Positions 1 to 14,099 are shown, counted from the first letter of the stretch. The stretch: 64,000 bases of DNA from Marisa cornuarietis (GCA_004794655.1 SMMW01000214.1:1680001-1744000); one strand, 5' to 3'. The notes: generated by a model not told the origin, from the sequence alone. Numbers and translations: made by a program.

Positions 1-48
1 TACTTCCTACACAAACACTACAGGTTTGCAGACAAATTGCTGACTCAC

Positions 49-1527
49 CACTTTGAGAATCCCGGACCCCGGTGGTCATCACTTCGTCAGAAACCCACTG
101 GGCAGTCAAGGTTAGCAACTGGAGACAAAATGTGTTTTTCCTGATGTTACACAATCATGTCGTCTGCTTCTGGTCACCGTATGGATATCGTCTAGTGGTC
201 ATTCGGTATTGTATAGTGGTCTATATACTTGTATAGTGGCATATGGTAGTTGTATAGTGGTCATATAAAATTGTATAGTGTCTATAGTACTTGTATAATG
301 GCATATGGTAGTTGTATAGTGGTCTATATACTTGTATAGTGGCATATGGTAGTTGTATAGTGATCATATAGTCACTTGGTCCTAGTAGCAGTATTCATAG
401 CCGACAAGCTGCTACTGAGGGGGGAGGATAAAGCAAAAGTCCAAACACGGACAGTTCCCCCCCCCCTCATCAACAGCCGATTAAAGTAGGAGTTCATGGG
501 GGTCACAGAAGTAAAGAAATACAAGGTAAAGCGAGCTACTCGAGATTGTGTGTCTTACTCGAGTCTCTTATCTGAAAACAATTGTTTTGGTTTTCATCGC
601 GTGCTCTTTCCGGGTATTTGTAAATAAAATAAACTTGAGTCACTGTTACAGCACCGACACAGTAAGTTGTTGAAAATGACATCCATCATGGCGTCAGTCA
701 CATCAACTCCATGATCGTCGTGCTGCCTGCTACATAAAGTCAATTACAATGCATTTACTTCAATTTCTTTAATTTCTTTAACCTTTTTCTCGAGTATCTC
801 GGTAATCATGTGCTAGGTCTTGGGCAAAACTGACAAGGACAGCGCCTGAGCACAGAACTACGGGTTCGGTCTGAAAACACGTGAATGCGGACAGAGAGCT
901 CAGTTCCTTCAAGAAGTCTGTCAGGTGTTTGCACGTGCAGTGCGTTGTCTGTGCGTTGGTGTATCCTCCTCACCTGAGGGACATCAGAAGGAGTGTCAAT
1001 GGCAGGTGCGAGAGGCACGTCCACGCTAAGACCCTGGGCGTACACCATGTTCCGAAGATTGTTCCAGGCTTGCACAAGAGTGGGGTCGGTGTTAAACTTG
1101 GTGCCAAGCACTCCTGCAGTCAGACAGGTCAAAACACAAAGGTGAGAACTTAAACTCTTCAACAGCTACAGGTAGGCACAGGATGATATAAATGATGTGG
1201 TTTACTACATTTCATGGACGATGTGTGTTACTCTACATACCTACACCATATGAAGCAAAATCTTGTTCCGTGACACAAGAGAAGAAAGGTGATATCCGTA
1301 CCTCAGTTAATCTCCACCCTTCTCCATCTCTCCCTGTCCATTATCTTTCATTGTCTTTGATGCCTGGCTGTCGTGAGAGGGGTGAACGAGTAATATCCTA
1401 CATGCAGTCCTCTTGTATGTGTGCATGTGTACGTATTCGTGTATTGGTGCAAGTCTGTGTATGTGCAAGTGTGAGGAAATATGTGAAGGGGTGTGTGTGC
1501 TCGTATATGCGTTTAATACGCACGTAG

Positions 1528-1558
<31 letters not shown>

Positions 1559-3794
1559 CGCGCGCGCAAGTGTACGCAAGGCTATTCTGGTGGATATTTA
1601 TATCCATGGACATGTGCCATAAAAGATATCAACAAATGTCAACAAGCAATCAATGATTAGAGTTTCGTTTCTCGCTACTTTTATGAAAAGGAATGTCCGC
1701 AGACTTGCTCACGTGAGTAGTGATCGCAGTTGGAGTTATTCACGAGGGTCATCGATCTCGCGGTGCTCGGGGCTGCAGCCAGCGTGCATGTTCTTGTGCG
1801 GGGACAGTAATCAAATGCCGTGCAGTCCCAGTCCTAAAACAATAATCAAAATCTCATGCAGTTCCACTACTGAAATAGTAAACAAGACCTGAACAGTCTC
1901 AGTGAAACAACAACCTACCCCAGTCAAAAAATGCGTCCCTAGATATACATATCTATAAATATAGTCCTATACTTATTATCAATGTTACATGCTTTTTTGA
2001 GATAGGTGTAGTATGTGGGAGGATGCGAACAGCATATAAGTGTAGATGAGAGAAAGAGAAAGAAAATTGTCACATCTATACTTCAGTTTTCGACAACTGG
2101 TCCAAAATAGCTTTGGGAACCCTTAGGTGAGTGAACTGTTGTTACCTTCAGTAGGTTGCACTGGTCAGCACAGGTGGTGACTTGCATGACACCTGTTAAT
2201 ACCCTGCCTGTGTTCCCCTGCATAATCGTCCGCAGATGTTTTTCGTACCTTGCTAAAGACGAACCAAAGTGAAATCATTCTCATACAACTCTGGTTGAAT
2301 ATTAAACATTGGAGAACCCATCCTATCCTCGATGAAAGCCCAACACCCGATCTTCCAGAAAGAAAAACACCGCACGAGGACAATACCGGAGATTGGATAT
2401 TTTAATAATAAACTGTGGTTCAGCATACTTAATTAGTAATAAAAGACAAAAAACTTTGGGGTCTTCATTTATCAGATGTTATTATTCGTCAGTGTGGAAA
2501 TATCTGTGACTGGTTCGTTTGTAATCGAAGACCCATTGTTCGTAGACACACTGCTGACTGACTAATGCAACACTATTTTGATGCTGTATTTAATCACAGT
2601 ACAAATAATCTCCAGCTTCTGAAGGGAATATTTTATGTTGCACACGGTTGTTTGAGATTGTCCTGAGACCCCCTTGCATAAACTCAAATTTGTATCATTA
2701 AGAAACTAGAAAAAAATCCCCGGTTATATAACTGTCCGTCTTTAAATTACCGATTGACGGTGCCCTGTCCAGGAGAGTACCCTGGAGATACACCATGCTT
2801 TCCCAATCCTCCCAGTGTATACGGGTATTCTGCAGTCGGAGGGGGGAGATCGACAAGGGTACGGCAATACCCAGACGCAGCCAGCCGAGGAAGAGGTCTT
2901 CTCTATTCGCTAGTGGGGCTGTCGTAGGAGCTGCAACACCATCTCGGGTGGTTGAGACATTGCCTGACTGGTTGGCAAATACCCTGTAATACTACACCCC
3001 CAGAACAGTTTTCCTTTTGTAACATGAAATTTACCTCAGGTCACAACTTCTTTTGAAGGAAACACTTTAGCAGTCGTTTCTGGAAGTGATTGATGTACAG
3101 CAAGTGGGCTAAACTCTACATTCATGCCGGGTGGACACCCATTTACTCATGACATATTTCTGCGCAGTGTCCTTTACCTTGAAAAGCAATCTCAAAGTCG
3201 GCGGAAGTGTCGTCATCGAAGCAGGGAGAGATGTCGAAGGCGGAGTATCGTGGCGAATCTTGATCAAAGTCGTGAATGCTGTACTGGTTGACCAGCTGAC
3301 CCTGTGTACATACCCAGAGATAAACTAACCAAAGAATGAGAAGTCTGTGCATGCTGGGTGAAATCAAACTCTTTATGAAAGTTCACAGCTGACTGTCAGA
3401 CCCATCCCCCAGCCACGACTGTTTCTATTGGCTTGCACTGCATCTCTAAGTCCTGTAGGTACAAATAAAACTGTGTGGACATATTGGGACAGAACTTGAA
3501 TAAGGTCAGTTAGAAAAACCTTGTTCTGGTGAACGGACACCGTGTCTGTACTACTTGATTTAGTGAGCGATGCGTCCCTAAACTGTTCTTCGTGCTTGGC
3601 CCTTGGAAAGGTAGGATTTGATTCAACAACTATCCGATCATTGTTTGTCTAAAGGTTTGCATCCCATACAAAAAATGTTTTCCGTCTTGATTTTGTATAC
3701 ACGTGATTATATCAACCGTCCCACCATGTATCTGAAAAATACAGCCACGACAGCAACCGCGAGCTTAGGAAACACGCATGCACATTTTCCTATC

Positions 3795-3839
<45 letters not shown>

Positions 3840-6800
3840 AGACATTAACAATGACAATTTTGATCTTTGCCTAAATTGTACACATCAATTATCGTCAATA
3901 ATAAAGTCACATGTATAATATGTAGATAAACATTACCAATCACTCACCCACACAAACAAAAAAGGTCATAACATACCAGCGACTCGTCCACTAGTCAGAC
4001 AACAGATAATTTTATCATTGAGTGAAAATATCATACATTTAACAGAAATTTCATGGTTTACCACAAGCTTCAGTTAAGATATTCGACTTTCATAGAAATA
4101 AAAAAGAAACTAAGCCTACAGCTTTTCATTTGAGGATAAAACTGTGAGATGACAAATGACAAATCGCTCACCGAAAGCCTCAAGTAGGTTTGACTACGAG
4201 ACAGGCTGTTTTTGCTAATCAGTTTATTCAGTTTATTCAGTCTGTCTACGTCGTGTTTGGGTCCACACTAGTGTACTCACATTTTCCCACTCCATGATCA
4301 TAGCAGGAACAGGGCTGTTTGCCTGTGAGTCCTGACCCACGTCAGTATCGTCTTCAGTATTCTGTAAACACTTCCTTATATCAGGTTATTAGGTCAAATT
4401 CAGTGTTGCGGGATCTCTGTCTGAACCCATCATGTTGACAGAAACAACAACAGCAACAACAACAACGTCCAGCCGTAAAAACCACACAAAGTGATTACAA
4501 ATAGCTTTTTAAAATTAATATGCTCGTGCGTATTCTTGGCTTAAATGTTTCCCTTTGCTTAACTTAGGAATTATTAATAATTAATTAATTATTAATATTT
4601 TCAATTAAAATCTGTAGACAGGAAGTGAAACTCGGGTGGAATCTATAAAATGTTTTCAGTAGGCAGGGTAGATTGTCGGCTCAACATGACTTTAAACAAG
4701 GAGGTTTTGAAAGTTGGAAGCTGTCACATTTTCTACATCTATTTGCTTTTCGCACGTGCAAACCACTGACCTTGAAAAAATATATCTCGTACACGACGTT
4801 CCCGCGGCCAGCGATCTGGTTCGTGAACCTCTGGAACACGTCAGCCTGCAAACCACGAACTGTGCGCACACCAGCGTACGTCATGTTCCCCTGCAAGTTG
4901 AAGAACTGCAGTGGATTGCGCATGCTCAGAGTGTCACGTGTGATGTTCTGAGAGGCGTCAAAGCCCCTGGCGTCGGCAGGAATGGGGTCGATGCTGCAGA
5001 GGCCAGTGGTTTTGTCGATGGCGTACTGAACACCTAAAGCAGGTAAGCACAGACCTTTCACTGATGGGATGGTGAGGCAGAGAAAGAGAGAGAGAGAGAG
5101 AGAGGAAGGCTGGTGCTTGATGAGGCACGTGGAGGCGGCAGGGATTCAAATGAAAGAGTAGCTTCGACTCTGTTTATTTTCTGCAAACAAAGCTGTAGAT
5201 ATTCTTCATTTTCATTGGCTGTCTCACCTGTGTTGTAATCATGAATCACGGTGTAAGGGCCTAGTGGAGAAAGCAGCTTGGAGGTTGCCGAGGGACGAAT
5301 TTTGGAGTCTAGTCGCACCATCTTCAAATCAAAGTCATACCAAATCTGTAAATAAACAAATAAATAAATAACACGAAAGCAGTATTGAAACTCTTCCTTG
5401 ATGATGATCAAGTCCTCCTTCCTCAGAGTTGAACATGGAAGGTGTATCCAAGCATCGCTGTTTACCTGCTTGGCTGTGACAGCTGTACGTGTGACTGAAG
5501 ACACCACCAGGCGAATAAAAGTCTTTATTACATTTGAAACATACTCACTTAAATTACTTATATTACTTATACTCACTGTAAAAGCTCAGTATTACTTATA
5601 CTCACGGTAAAGTCTCAGTATTATTTATACTCACTATTAAGTCTCAGTATTACTTATACTCACTGTAAAGTCTCAGTATTACTTATACTCACTGTAAAAG
5701 CTCAGTATTATTTATACTCACTATTAAGTCTCAGTATTACTTATACTCACTGTAAAAGCTCAGTATTATTTATACTCACTATTAAGTCTCAATATTACTT
5801 ATACTCACTGTAAAGTCTCAGTATTACTTATACTCACTGTAAAGTCTCAGTATTACTTATACTCACTGTAAAAGCTCAGTATTATTTATACTCACTATTA
5901 AGTCTCAATATTACTTATACTCACTGTAAAGTCTCAGTATTACGTATACTCACTGTAAAGTCTCAGTATTACTTATACTCACTGTAAAAGCTCAGTATTA
6001 TTTATACTCACTATTAAGTCTCAATATTACTTATACTCACTGTAAAGTCTCAGTATTACTTATACTCACTATTAAGTCTCAGTATTACTTATACTCACTG
6101 TAAAGTCTCAGTATTACGTATACTCACTATTAAGTCTCAATATTACTTATACTCACTGTAAAAGCTCAGTATTACTTATAGTCACTGTAAAATCTCAGTA
6201 TTACGTATACTCACTGTAAAGTTTTAGTATTACTTATACTCACTGTAAAGTCTCAGTATTACTTATACTCACTGTAAAAGCTGAGTATTACTTATACTCA
6301 CTGTAAAGTCTCAGTATTACTTATACTCACTGTAAAGTCTCAGTATTACGTATACTCACTGTTAAGTCTCAGTATTCCTTATACTCACTGTAAAAGCTCA
6401 GTATTACTTATACTCACTGTAAAGTCTCAGTATTACTTATACTAACTATAAAAGCTCAGTGTTACTTATACTCACTGTTAAGTCTTAGTATTACTTATAC
6501 TCACTGTAAAAGGTCAGTATTACTTATACTCACTGTAAAGTCTCAGTATTACTTATACTCACTGTAAAAGCTCAGTATTACTTATACTCACTGTAAAGCC
6601 TTAGTATTACTTATACTCACTGTAAAGTCTCAGTATTACTTATACTCACTGTTAAGTCTCAGTATTACTTATACTCACTGTAAAGTCTCAGTATTACTTA
6701 TACTCACTGTAAAGTCTCAGTATTACTTATACTCACTGTAAAAGCTCAGTATTATTTATACTCACTATTAAGTCTCAGTATCACTTATACTCACTACAAA

Positions 6801-9800
6801 GTCTCAACATTACTTATACTCACTGTAACTTCTGTGAGCACCAGGTTGAGTGGGTCAGAAACCTCTTCGCGGTAGTAGAAGCTGTTGCTGATGTTGGGCA
6901 TGGAGACGAGAGATTGACGGCCAATGCAAAACACACCTGGTGGCGTCTGTGCACAGTCCATGCATTACAAGTTAAGAAGGTCCAACGCAAAATGTAAGAT
7001 AGCATGGTAGCCTTATGAGCAGAAACCGTGTCTAGGGCATGACAAGACAAAAGCCAAGACTTTCCTCTTCTCTAATCATCCCCTTAACTTTCCCAGACAA
7101 TCCCAAATACCTACGACACAAGTCCAGTGCCATGTCCCGCCCTCTCCATCCGCCATCTTTCCATTTTCTGCTACGGGGGCAAGAGCCCGAGCGGTCCTCA
7201 GACCTTCAGTAGATAACAGACTTTGAAGTCTCCTGAAGAGTTTAATTTCTTAACTTGGGGTACAATCAGTGTGAGGACATTTAAGACCTCAGCATGTCAA
7301 ACAGCAATAATAGCCACATAAAAGCCAGAAGAGTGAAGAGCGAACAGAGTGGATAAAACTCGTCAAACTTCACCGCCCTCGCTCTTTAATATGTTTGCAG
7401 AGTCGCTACGATGAGCTCCGAAGATTGTTACTGTCAGTATACCATACCATGGGAGAATATAAGTTCGTGTAAAAAAAACACTGTCTTATTCCATTGTGAA
7501 ATTGTACTTTCTCTCATAACTCCAAAGAAAATGATGTCCATCAAATCATCGTAATTCCAAAAAACGAAAAATTGATGCAGGCTTACGCACAAGTGATGAT
7601 CACTGCAATGTTCAGTTTTCTGTGGACTTAAAGGTTACAAACCATGAAGAAATAAATGAACATAACTTATATGATGATGAAGAACAACTTTAGTGTCCAA
7701 AATAAGCTCTAAAATGAAAAGAAAAAGGTACATCCGAAAATAATTCGTATCTTTAAATTAACATCTTCCAGTTTTTATATCAAGGGATGTAACTCTTTAA
7801 AATGCGATTCGCCTTGGTAAGCTATCGGATTACGTCCCTTTATATTTATTTTCGTAGTAAAAATTATTGACTGTGACTGACACGGGTGGGCGGCCCCGTC
7901 TTGATAGTTAGTGACGAGTCATGTGACTGAGTCATTCGATCAACACTTATTGACATGCATGCACCCGCAGTTCACGAGCAGTCGGCTGTCGTGCAGCTGA
8001 ATATTGCAGTATAATTCATATCTACCAGATAGAAAGATATAACATAAGAAATACAGTTTTTAAGCACAGTCTCTATAAGTTTTGAGACTGCTAGAGAGTG
8101 CCATCGTGGACAGCTTATTATAAATACATCTCTCATTGATAGAGTGAATGGCTTACATTGAAGACATCTTCAGGATCGTCGACGTACGGCTCGAAGTTGA
8201 CGTAGAGGTAGTTGTGGGAGAAGTGGTAGGGTTTCTGGTTCAAGGGGTATGTCGTACCCGCCACCACCGCCATCACAGGCACAGGCGCCAACCCACTCGC
8301 AGAAGGATAGTTGGGAACTGGAAAAGAAAACATGGGCAGGATCGCATGGATGCTTGCACGAATACATACATACATACGTACATACATACATACATACAGT
8401 ATACGAAATTAGTTTATGTTTATGTGTAAGTAATAGTATTGGTGGACTGATGTTTGTGTGTAAGTTTCGTGTATTTTACATGTATGGATGGACTGAAAGT
8501 AGTTGGATGGACTGATGGGTAAACGGAAAGATTTCTACGAAACTAATGATCTGTAGCAATGATCGCAAGGTTTTCAAAAGAAACAAGCAAAATGGATCAG
8601 AGAGTCAGTTAAGAAGACAGGCTTTAATAACACATACATTTGTCAGTATCGATAGTACGCACGGTGACGCACAACTATACACGCAATATAAGTAAAACTA
8701 TATATATATATATATAAATATACACACACAACTATACACGAAATATAAGTACAACTATATATATATATATAAATATACACACACAAACATACGCAATCAC
8801 GTGTTCGTGTATGTCAAGTCCCCACTGTGAGTGCCTTACGTGTAAAATAATAGTCGACGGTAAAGTTGGAGTTGGTCTTATCCCAGTACATGCAGGAAGT
8901 CCAATGATTAGTTGGCACACCATCGATTGTTGCCACACCTTTGTACACCTGAAACCGTTTGAGTGTTTGCATTCATTTCATATACTTAAAAGACTAAAAT
9001 TAAGACTCGAGTAATTGATTTACTTTACTTATATTTCCGTACTTAGTGGTGTGTTTAAGCGACCAGTTAGGACCTGTTAGGGTCCTTTCTTTGTTGTTGT
9101 TGTTTTTATTTTTTACTGTGAGAGCTCTTAAAATAGCGCTAGTCTGGTAGAAACACTTTTTTGTCCTCTCCAAGAGAACTCTATCAGTCTTTACGTCCTT
9201 TAATACATAAGACAGTCCAAAGGTTCTGGTACATTGGTCACAGCTGCAACTCCTTGCTTGTCTGCGATTTTAGAATTTCCTACAGTAAACAACATGTACG
9301 ACTCTGAGATGTCGAACAAGAAAAAAAAAAAAAAAAAAAAAACGCCGCGTTGGAGAAATGAAAAAAAAAATTAATTGAATGGGTAAATTTGGCAGTCGAT
9401 TTGAAAAAAAGTAATTTACTGATTGGATAAATTTAAGAAATGATTTATGAGAACTAGTGAAGTAGAGCTTTAAGTACAATAACAACCGTGCAGCATTTAA
9501 CTGACAGGGATCTGCACAGGTGCAAGAATAATTATTGCCACTGACAATATTTTATTAAGTTAAGCTAAACTGTATTAATCCCTGAAATACTAATAATATT
9601 TCATTAAGTAAATCTAAGCCATGTTCGTTACTGACATACCAATAATATTGTATTAAGTGAAGCTAAGCTATATTTATAACTGACCTAACTTGTACAACTG
9701 TCTTATTTCCCCTCAGTTACTCAGTCGCTGTTTTCATCATCAACTTGTGCAGTTTCTAGTCCATTGATGTGCAATTTTTCAGTGAATAAGCAGGATGGAA

Positions 9801-11901
9801 TCTTTCAGTTCAACAATCTTTCTGGTAATCTGAATTTTTAGCGCAAAAGTTCTTTTATGAAGATACGGCGATATACGGTTATCTGTCTGTCTCAACTTTC
9901 TGGGAAAAGTTATGAAACATGAACTGTTTCAATAATTCTAGAAAACAGCTGTATGTTTCAAATTTGTCAGCCTTGTTTGTGAGAACCTACATAACTTTTT
10001 ATTTTACAATATATTACAGCAATGCAAATAACAATAACCAAGCTCACACAAATATAAGAAATTACCAAAATAACAAAGCAACAACAAAACACACACATAC
10101 ACAAATATATATATATATATAACTTCTTTTTCACCTCCTTTCCTCCATTCTTGTACACGTGCATGTATACAATGTACAAATAAAAAGCATAGCTACATGC
10201 TGGAAACTCCCATTATCAATTAATTGCCATTATCATTAGACAGGTTCTGAAACAAGTTCCATAGTAGGTAAAAAGTAAGGTGCTAATCTTTAAGTGCAGT
10301 CCATTATATTTATCTTTTGGGTATATCTCTTTTACTCATTGACAATAAGCTCAGCAGTATAATCATGAACTGGGTTAGCTTCTGAACTACGGTAACTTGA
10401 GGTACCTCATGTTCTACGCACTGAATACCCCGGGTTTCAGAACATCGCCAGAGTTGGCAGCTCAGGGGCCGCATTTGTGAAGTGAAGATAAGTCGTGTCC
10501 CAGGGGTAGAATGGGAGAATGAAGAACAAAGTGCCCAGATCATGTGGATATTGCTGGAAGTTACTTTTCCCCAGGACTCTTTGTCACGGCTTTATAGCTA
10601 CCGTCCCGATGGTAAAGTAGCATCGAGCCTTTTGTAACTATGAAGACACTTGACTCTGAGTTCCCTAGGACAACGGCTTACCCTCGCTTCATGAATACTG
10701 CTCCAGAGTGAATTAGCACATTCAGTTCTAGTACGACAGTCTAGTGCCTGCTGTGACTAACCGTGCTCATTAGAGAACCTACCTGATTATTTTTGCTGGC
10801 CATGCCCAGAATTCCGCTGGTCGAGAAGAAGTGAGGTATCTTGGAGCCCGGGGATGGCGATTCGCCAAACATAACAGAGTAATAGCTTAAAGACACGTTG
10901 GTCGCAATGCACAGCTTATCTGGGAATAAATCAAGAAGCAATTTATGGAATAAATAAATGAAATAGCTGCACCCCTTTGTTGGGGTCAGTATTGTGTACA
11001 CGACTTTGAACATCGAGCTTTGAAAATCCCCACGATACTCGGCCGGCACTCAAAGACGGGGATGGTAGGTGGAGTGGCATGATTGTAAGAATTAGAATTG
11101 TTAGGTTTTCAATCTTAAGCATTAAGAATTTTTCACCATAATGGCTAACATCAGTCATCCGTGGCTTTAAAATCTCCCAAAACACTTCAAATCTTTAGAA
11201 CACTTCAACTCTCGCGAGAAAACTCGTGGCTTACCGCCACCGAAGGAGGGAAAAGGATTGTCACTGATGTCGATAATCTCGTTGGTGTCGTAGTGTGCGA
11301 TAACAATCTCTGTCGTCATGTTCTGAAGGATGTAGAGGGCGCTCGCCTTGCGCGGCTCGTCGACGTATTCTGTAGCCTCCACGCTCATCAGCTTGTTCTG
11401 GATCTGCGCGCGCACCGTTGTCTTGAAGGCATTCGTCGGTAAGCTCGGGAAGGGGGGACCTTCCATAAACATTGAAAAAACACAGGTAAGAGTATGAGAA
11501 AATCGTTTTGTTCCCCACCCTTCGAAGTATCTACGAGACGATCAAACTAATCAACTATTTTCACAATAACCATCCAACTGTTTCATTACAAAGAGACCCG
11601 TAGCTAGGTATCCAGTGCGTTTGACTGTGGAGCAAAAAGGCGGTGGTTCAAAGCCTGCTCGGATTTTAGCTAGAAAACTCTCTCTGATCAACTAGCAGTG
11701 GTTTAGGTATTTTAAATACAATCTATTAATGAAAATTAAGAAAGTAAATGATATGAATGTGCAGAACTTTCTACGAGTCATTTACTAGAGCCGGTGAGCC
11801 ACTTACGGCTACATAATTTGATATACTCTGTTTTCCCCAAGGCAAGCTCAATGTGCACAATGGACAGTAGTAACGATGCCGTATGACAGAGACAATCAGG
11901 A

Positions 11902-11996
<95 letters not shown>

Positions 11997-14099
11997 CGTG
12001 CACAGTGAGAATTGCCAGGAACACGAAGGAACGCAGAGATGTGAGTAAGGCGGAGAAAGTAAGGATCAGAGTAGACCGATTACATCAGGTATTACTGAAA
12101 AGATTTTAAGTCCAGAACGAGAAACATGTAGCGGCCCTACTGTCCGGAGAGACAAAGTCAGGGCATATCAAATACTGGGGACAGAGAAAGAGAATGAGTC
12201 TGATGAGTGATGTCGACATAACCGAGGTGGACAGAATGAACTAACCTCCCAGGGCGGTAGGGCGATACAGACAAATATCAAACTATCAAACCTATTATCA
12301 ATTATTTTCGGGATAAGTCCGTCTGAAAACATAGTGAAGCAGGCAGATGGAGAATTACATGGAATATTCAGCTCACAGAGTCAAAAACAACGACAAACCA
12401 GCCAAATGTTATAATTAAGACTGCAATGTAAAGAACGATGGCACATTAGGTTGTAGTCAAACCACGTGGTAGTAAAGCTCAAACTTAGCATTTATTTAGC
12501 AGCCATTTAATGGGAAGAGCGCATGCGTGGCTTGCCTATACTTGAGTAATAACTGCTATTGAGGGAGTTGAGAGGACACTGGTACTCACCGTTAGGTACA
12601 GCATTCTTGTTGACATTCGCACATGGGTCACTCTGTTGCTGACCCACTGCACGTGCAATGAAGATGATACACCCCAGTACAAACAGGTTTCTCTGGCAGA
12701 AACAAAAAGGATTCTGTGGTCTCAGTCTGGTGATTGCATCAAAAGCGTTACTCCTAGTTCTGAAGAATTTTCTAAGATTCTGTTTGGGATCATTTGTGAT
12801 TTGTGATTTACAGCACACAACAATGCAATCAACAGGGCTATATTTTTTCTGAAATATTTTATGACACCTTAAGTCAAATACTGGTGTAGAGAAGAAAACC
12901 CAGCGAGACTGGTTTAGTCAGTCGATAGACAGACTGACAATCAAGCAGACAGCAAAATGACAAACATATAAATGGAAAGAATGAAATAATAACACTTTTA
13001 GAGAAAGCAAGAGATAGAGGTGAGAGAGAAACAGAGAGATGGAAAGTGAAAGAGACCTAAAGAAGAAGAATGTGAGATCGAGACCCACATCATGAACTCG
13101 TTCAGAGATTTTTATCGTTTTCTTTCTTATCACAAAACTACTCTACGTCTCTATTCAACTGAGTTCAGCCAGGAGTCTGACAGACACAAACACTGAGCAT
13201 GTCACAGAAATACTCACACGGCATCTGGAAATGTTTAAAAAGCTTTTTTTATACACATTGTTTATATGAGTATAGATATGGTATTACACTGAGTAATAGA
13301 CTTAAAGAACACTTGTAAGGATTAAGGAATTGTCGTGTAGTTAAATGTAGTCTTATAAACACTAGCACATCCTCGCAAATAGTCTGATAGTCTCAGGCAC
13401 CCTAGTGAACATAGACTCCCCCAACTCACAGTCGTTACCTCATAATCTGTACACCTGGCTGAGCATTACCTGTACACCATCATAGGCATTACACCATCAT
13501 GAGCATGACACTAACATGAACACTACACCATCATGAGCATGACACTGCCATCAGCATGACACCATCATGAGCATGACACTGCCATCAGCATGACACCATC
13601 ATGAGCATGACACCAACATGAACATTACACCATCACGAGCATGACACCAACATGAACATTACCCCATCACGAGCATGACACCAGCATGAACATTACACCA
13701 TCACAAGCAGTGCACCGTAAACTGCACTGTGACAGTATCTCAGAGAACACCCAACTGTCGAACACCCACATGTGCCCTCAGAAAGACTCTCAAGAAGACG
13801 AAGAAACACTAACACACTCTCGTTCATCATTTTCTGCTCGCAATCTCAGTATATTTTAGTATTATTCATGTTTCTCTGTTCTTGTATAAAGTCTCCTAGA
13901 GCATGATGATTACTTTAGCTGGCTAGTCCGCTTGTTACATTAACACTGCCTCTCACAAGTCATTTATCTGTAGACACCCGCAATGTGTTTGTCCAAAGTC
14001 TGAGGTCTGACAAAACTACAGTCCATCGTTTTCTTACATTATAAAGAGAGCAGAGGTGCATGAAGACAGAAAAATCAATCCATGGTGTATACTCACCAT
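49..14099 (-). CDS. LolA-like domain protein, metazoan type (multi-exon, incomplete at left edge)
   Basis: Spliced gene. Exons (high to low): 14099-14097 (ATG only), 12692-12590, 11459-11235, 10919-10783, 8948-8840, 8317-8157, 6946-6824, 5345-5228, 5033-4771, 3301-3147, 2983-2751, 1113-974, and probably 118-49. All phases agree, giving about 590 residues through 974 and 613 with the last exon. The N-terminus MRNLFVLGCIIFIARAVGQ is a signal peptide, and NxS/T sites and spaced cysteines follow. Landmarks are PPFPSLPTNAFKTTVRAQI early, HWTSCMYW in the middle, GVRTVRGLQADVF and FDISPCF later, and TLLDRAP near the end. I recognise these as the pattern of metazoan LolA-like proteins, which are secreted or membrane lipoprotein-carrier-like folds of unknown function; this is recall, not a search. 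The 3301-3147 donor is uncertain: the better-looking donor at 3177 breaks phase. The 3' end lies outside the window. Confidence 0.72.
207..366. repeat. ~20-bp minisatellite (TTGTATAGTGG core)
   Basis: About seven imperfect copies of a 20-21 bp unit built on TTGTATAGTGG plus a variable AT-rich part. It lies in the presumed intron between the last two exons of the LolA-like gene. Confidence 0.8.
1524..1568. repeat. Compound (TG)n(TA)n(CG)n dinucleotide tract
   Basis: Consecutive TG, TA and CG runs, all alternating purine-pyrimidine. The rest of 1114-2750 is intron of the LolA-like gene, with no other feature I can support. Confidence 0.8.
3794..3839. repeat. (TGAT)n microsatellite
   Basis: About eleven TGAT units in the intron 3302-4770. 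That intron is otherwise AT-rich and without a recognised feature. Confidence 0.9.
5545..6823. repeat. 29-30 bp minisatellite carrying 5' splice-site sequence
   Basis: Roughly 44 tandem copies of a 29-30 bp unit, plus-strand form TATTACTTATACTCACTGTA followed by AAGTCTCAG, with common AAAGCTCAG and TTAAGTCTC variants. The array begins exactly at the donor of the LolA-like exon 6946-6824 and fills most of the intron to 5345. Read on the coding (minus) strand, most units contain TTTACAGTGAGTATAAG, nearly the same as the authentic exon-intron junction TTACA|GTGAGTATAAG. Confidence 0.93.
8361..8397. repeat. (CATA)n microsatellite
   Basis: CATA/CGTA tetranucleotide run about 45 bp upstream, in the transcribed direction, of the exon that starts at 8317. 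The 6947-8156 intron to its left shows nothing else I can name. Confidence 0.8.
8698..8790. repeat. Two TA/CA compound microsatellites in a local direct repeat
   Basis: ACTATATATATATAT and CACACAACTATACACGAAATATAAGT-like sequence occurs twice in tandem, just below the exon 8948-8840. Confidence 0.7.
8949..10782. other. Intron with only AT-rich low-complexity sequence
   Basis: Intron between two LolA-like exons. It holds a poly-A run near 9320-9341, a short TA run near 10103-10120, and three imperfect copies of a ~75 bp AATAAT-rich segment around 9530-9690. No coding frame there has codon structure like the neighbouring exons. Confidence 0.6.
11592..11668 (+). repeat. tRNA-like SINE head or tRNA pseudogene
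   Basis: GTAGCTAGGTATCC resembles a pol III A box, and GGTTCAAAGCC about 40 bases later resembles a degenerate B box (consensus GGTTCGAATCC). No clean cloverleaf is apparent, so I read it as a SINE head or decayed tRNA rather than a working tRNA gene. It lies in the first large intron of the LolA-like gene. Confidence 0.35.
11903..11992. repeat. (CA)45 microsatellite
   Basis: Uninterrupted CA run of 90 bases in an intron of the LolA-like gene. Confidence 0.97.
13480..13725. repeat. CAT-rich minisatellite (CACCATCATGAGCATGA)
   Basis: About fourteen imperfect copies of a ~16-17 bp unit, CACCATCATGAGCATGA or CACCAACATGAACATTA, in the first intron of the LolA-like gene. Confidence 0.8.

Noticed and set aside
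5058..5576. 172-codon minus-strand frame as a whole
   Set aside because: Only 5228-5345 is exon; the rest reads intron on both sides past clear AG and GT sites.
11592..11668. Functional tRNA gene
   Set aside because: B box is mutated and no stable acceptor stem or anticodon arm could be paired by eye.
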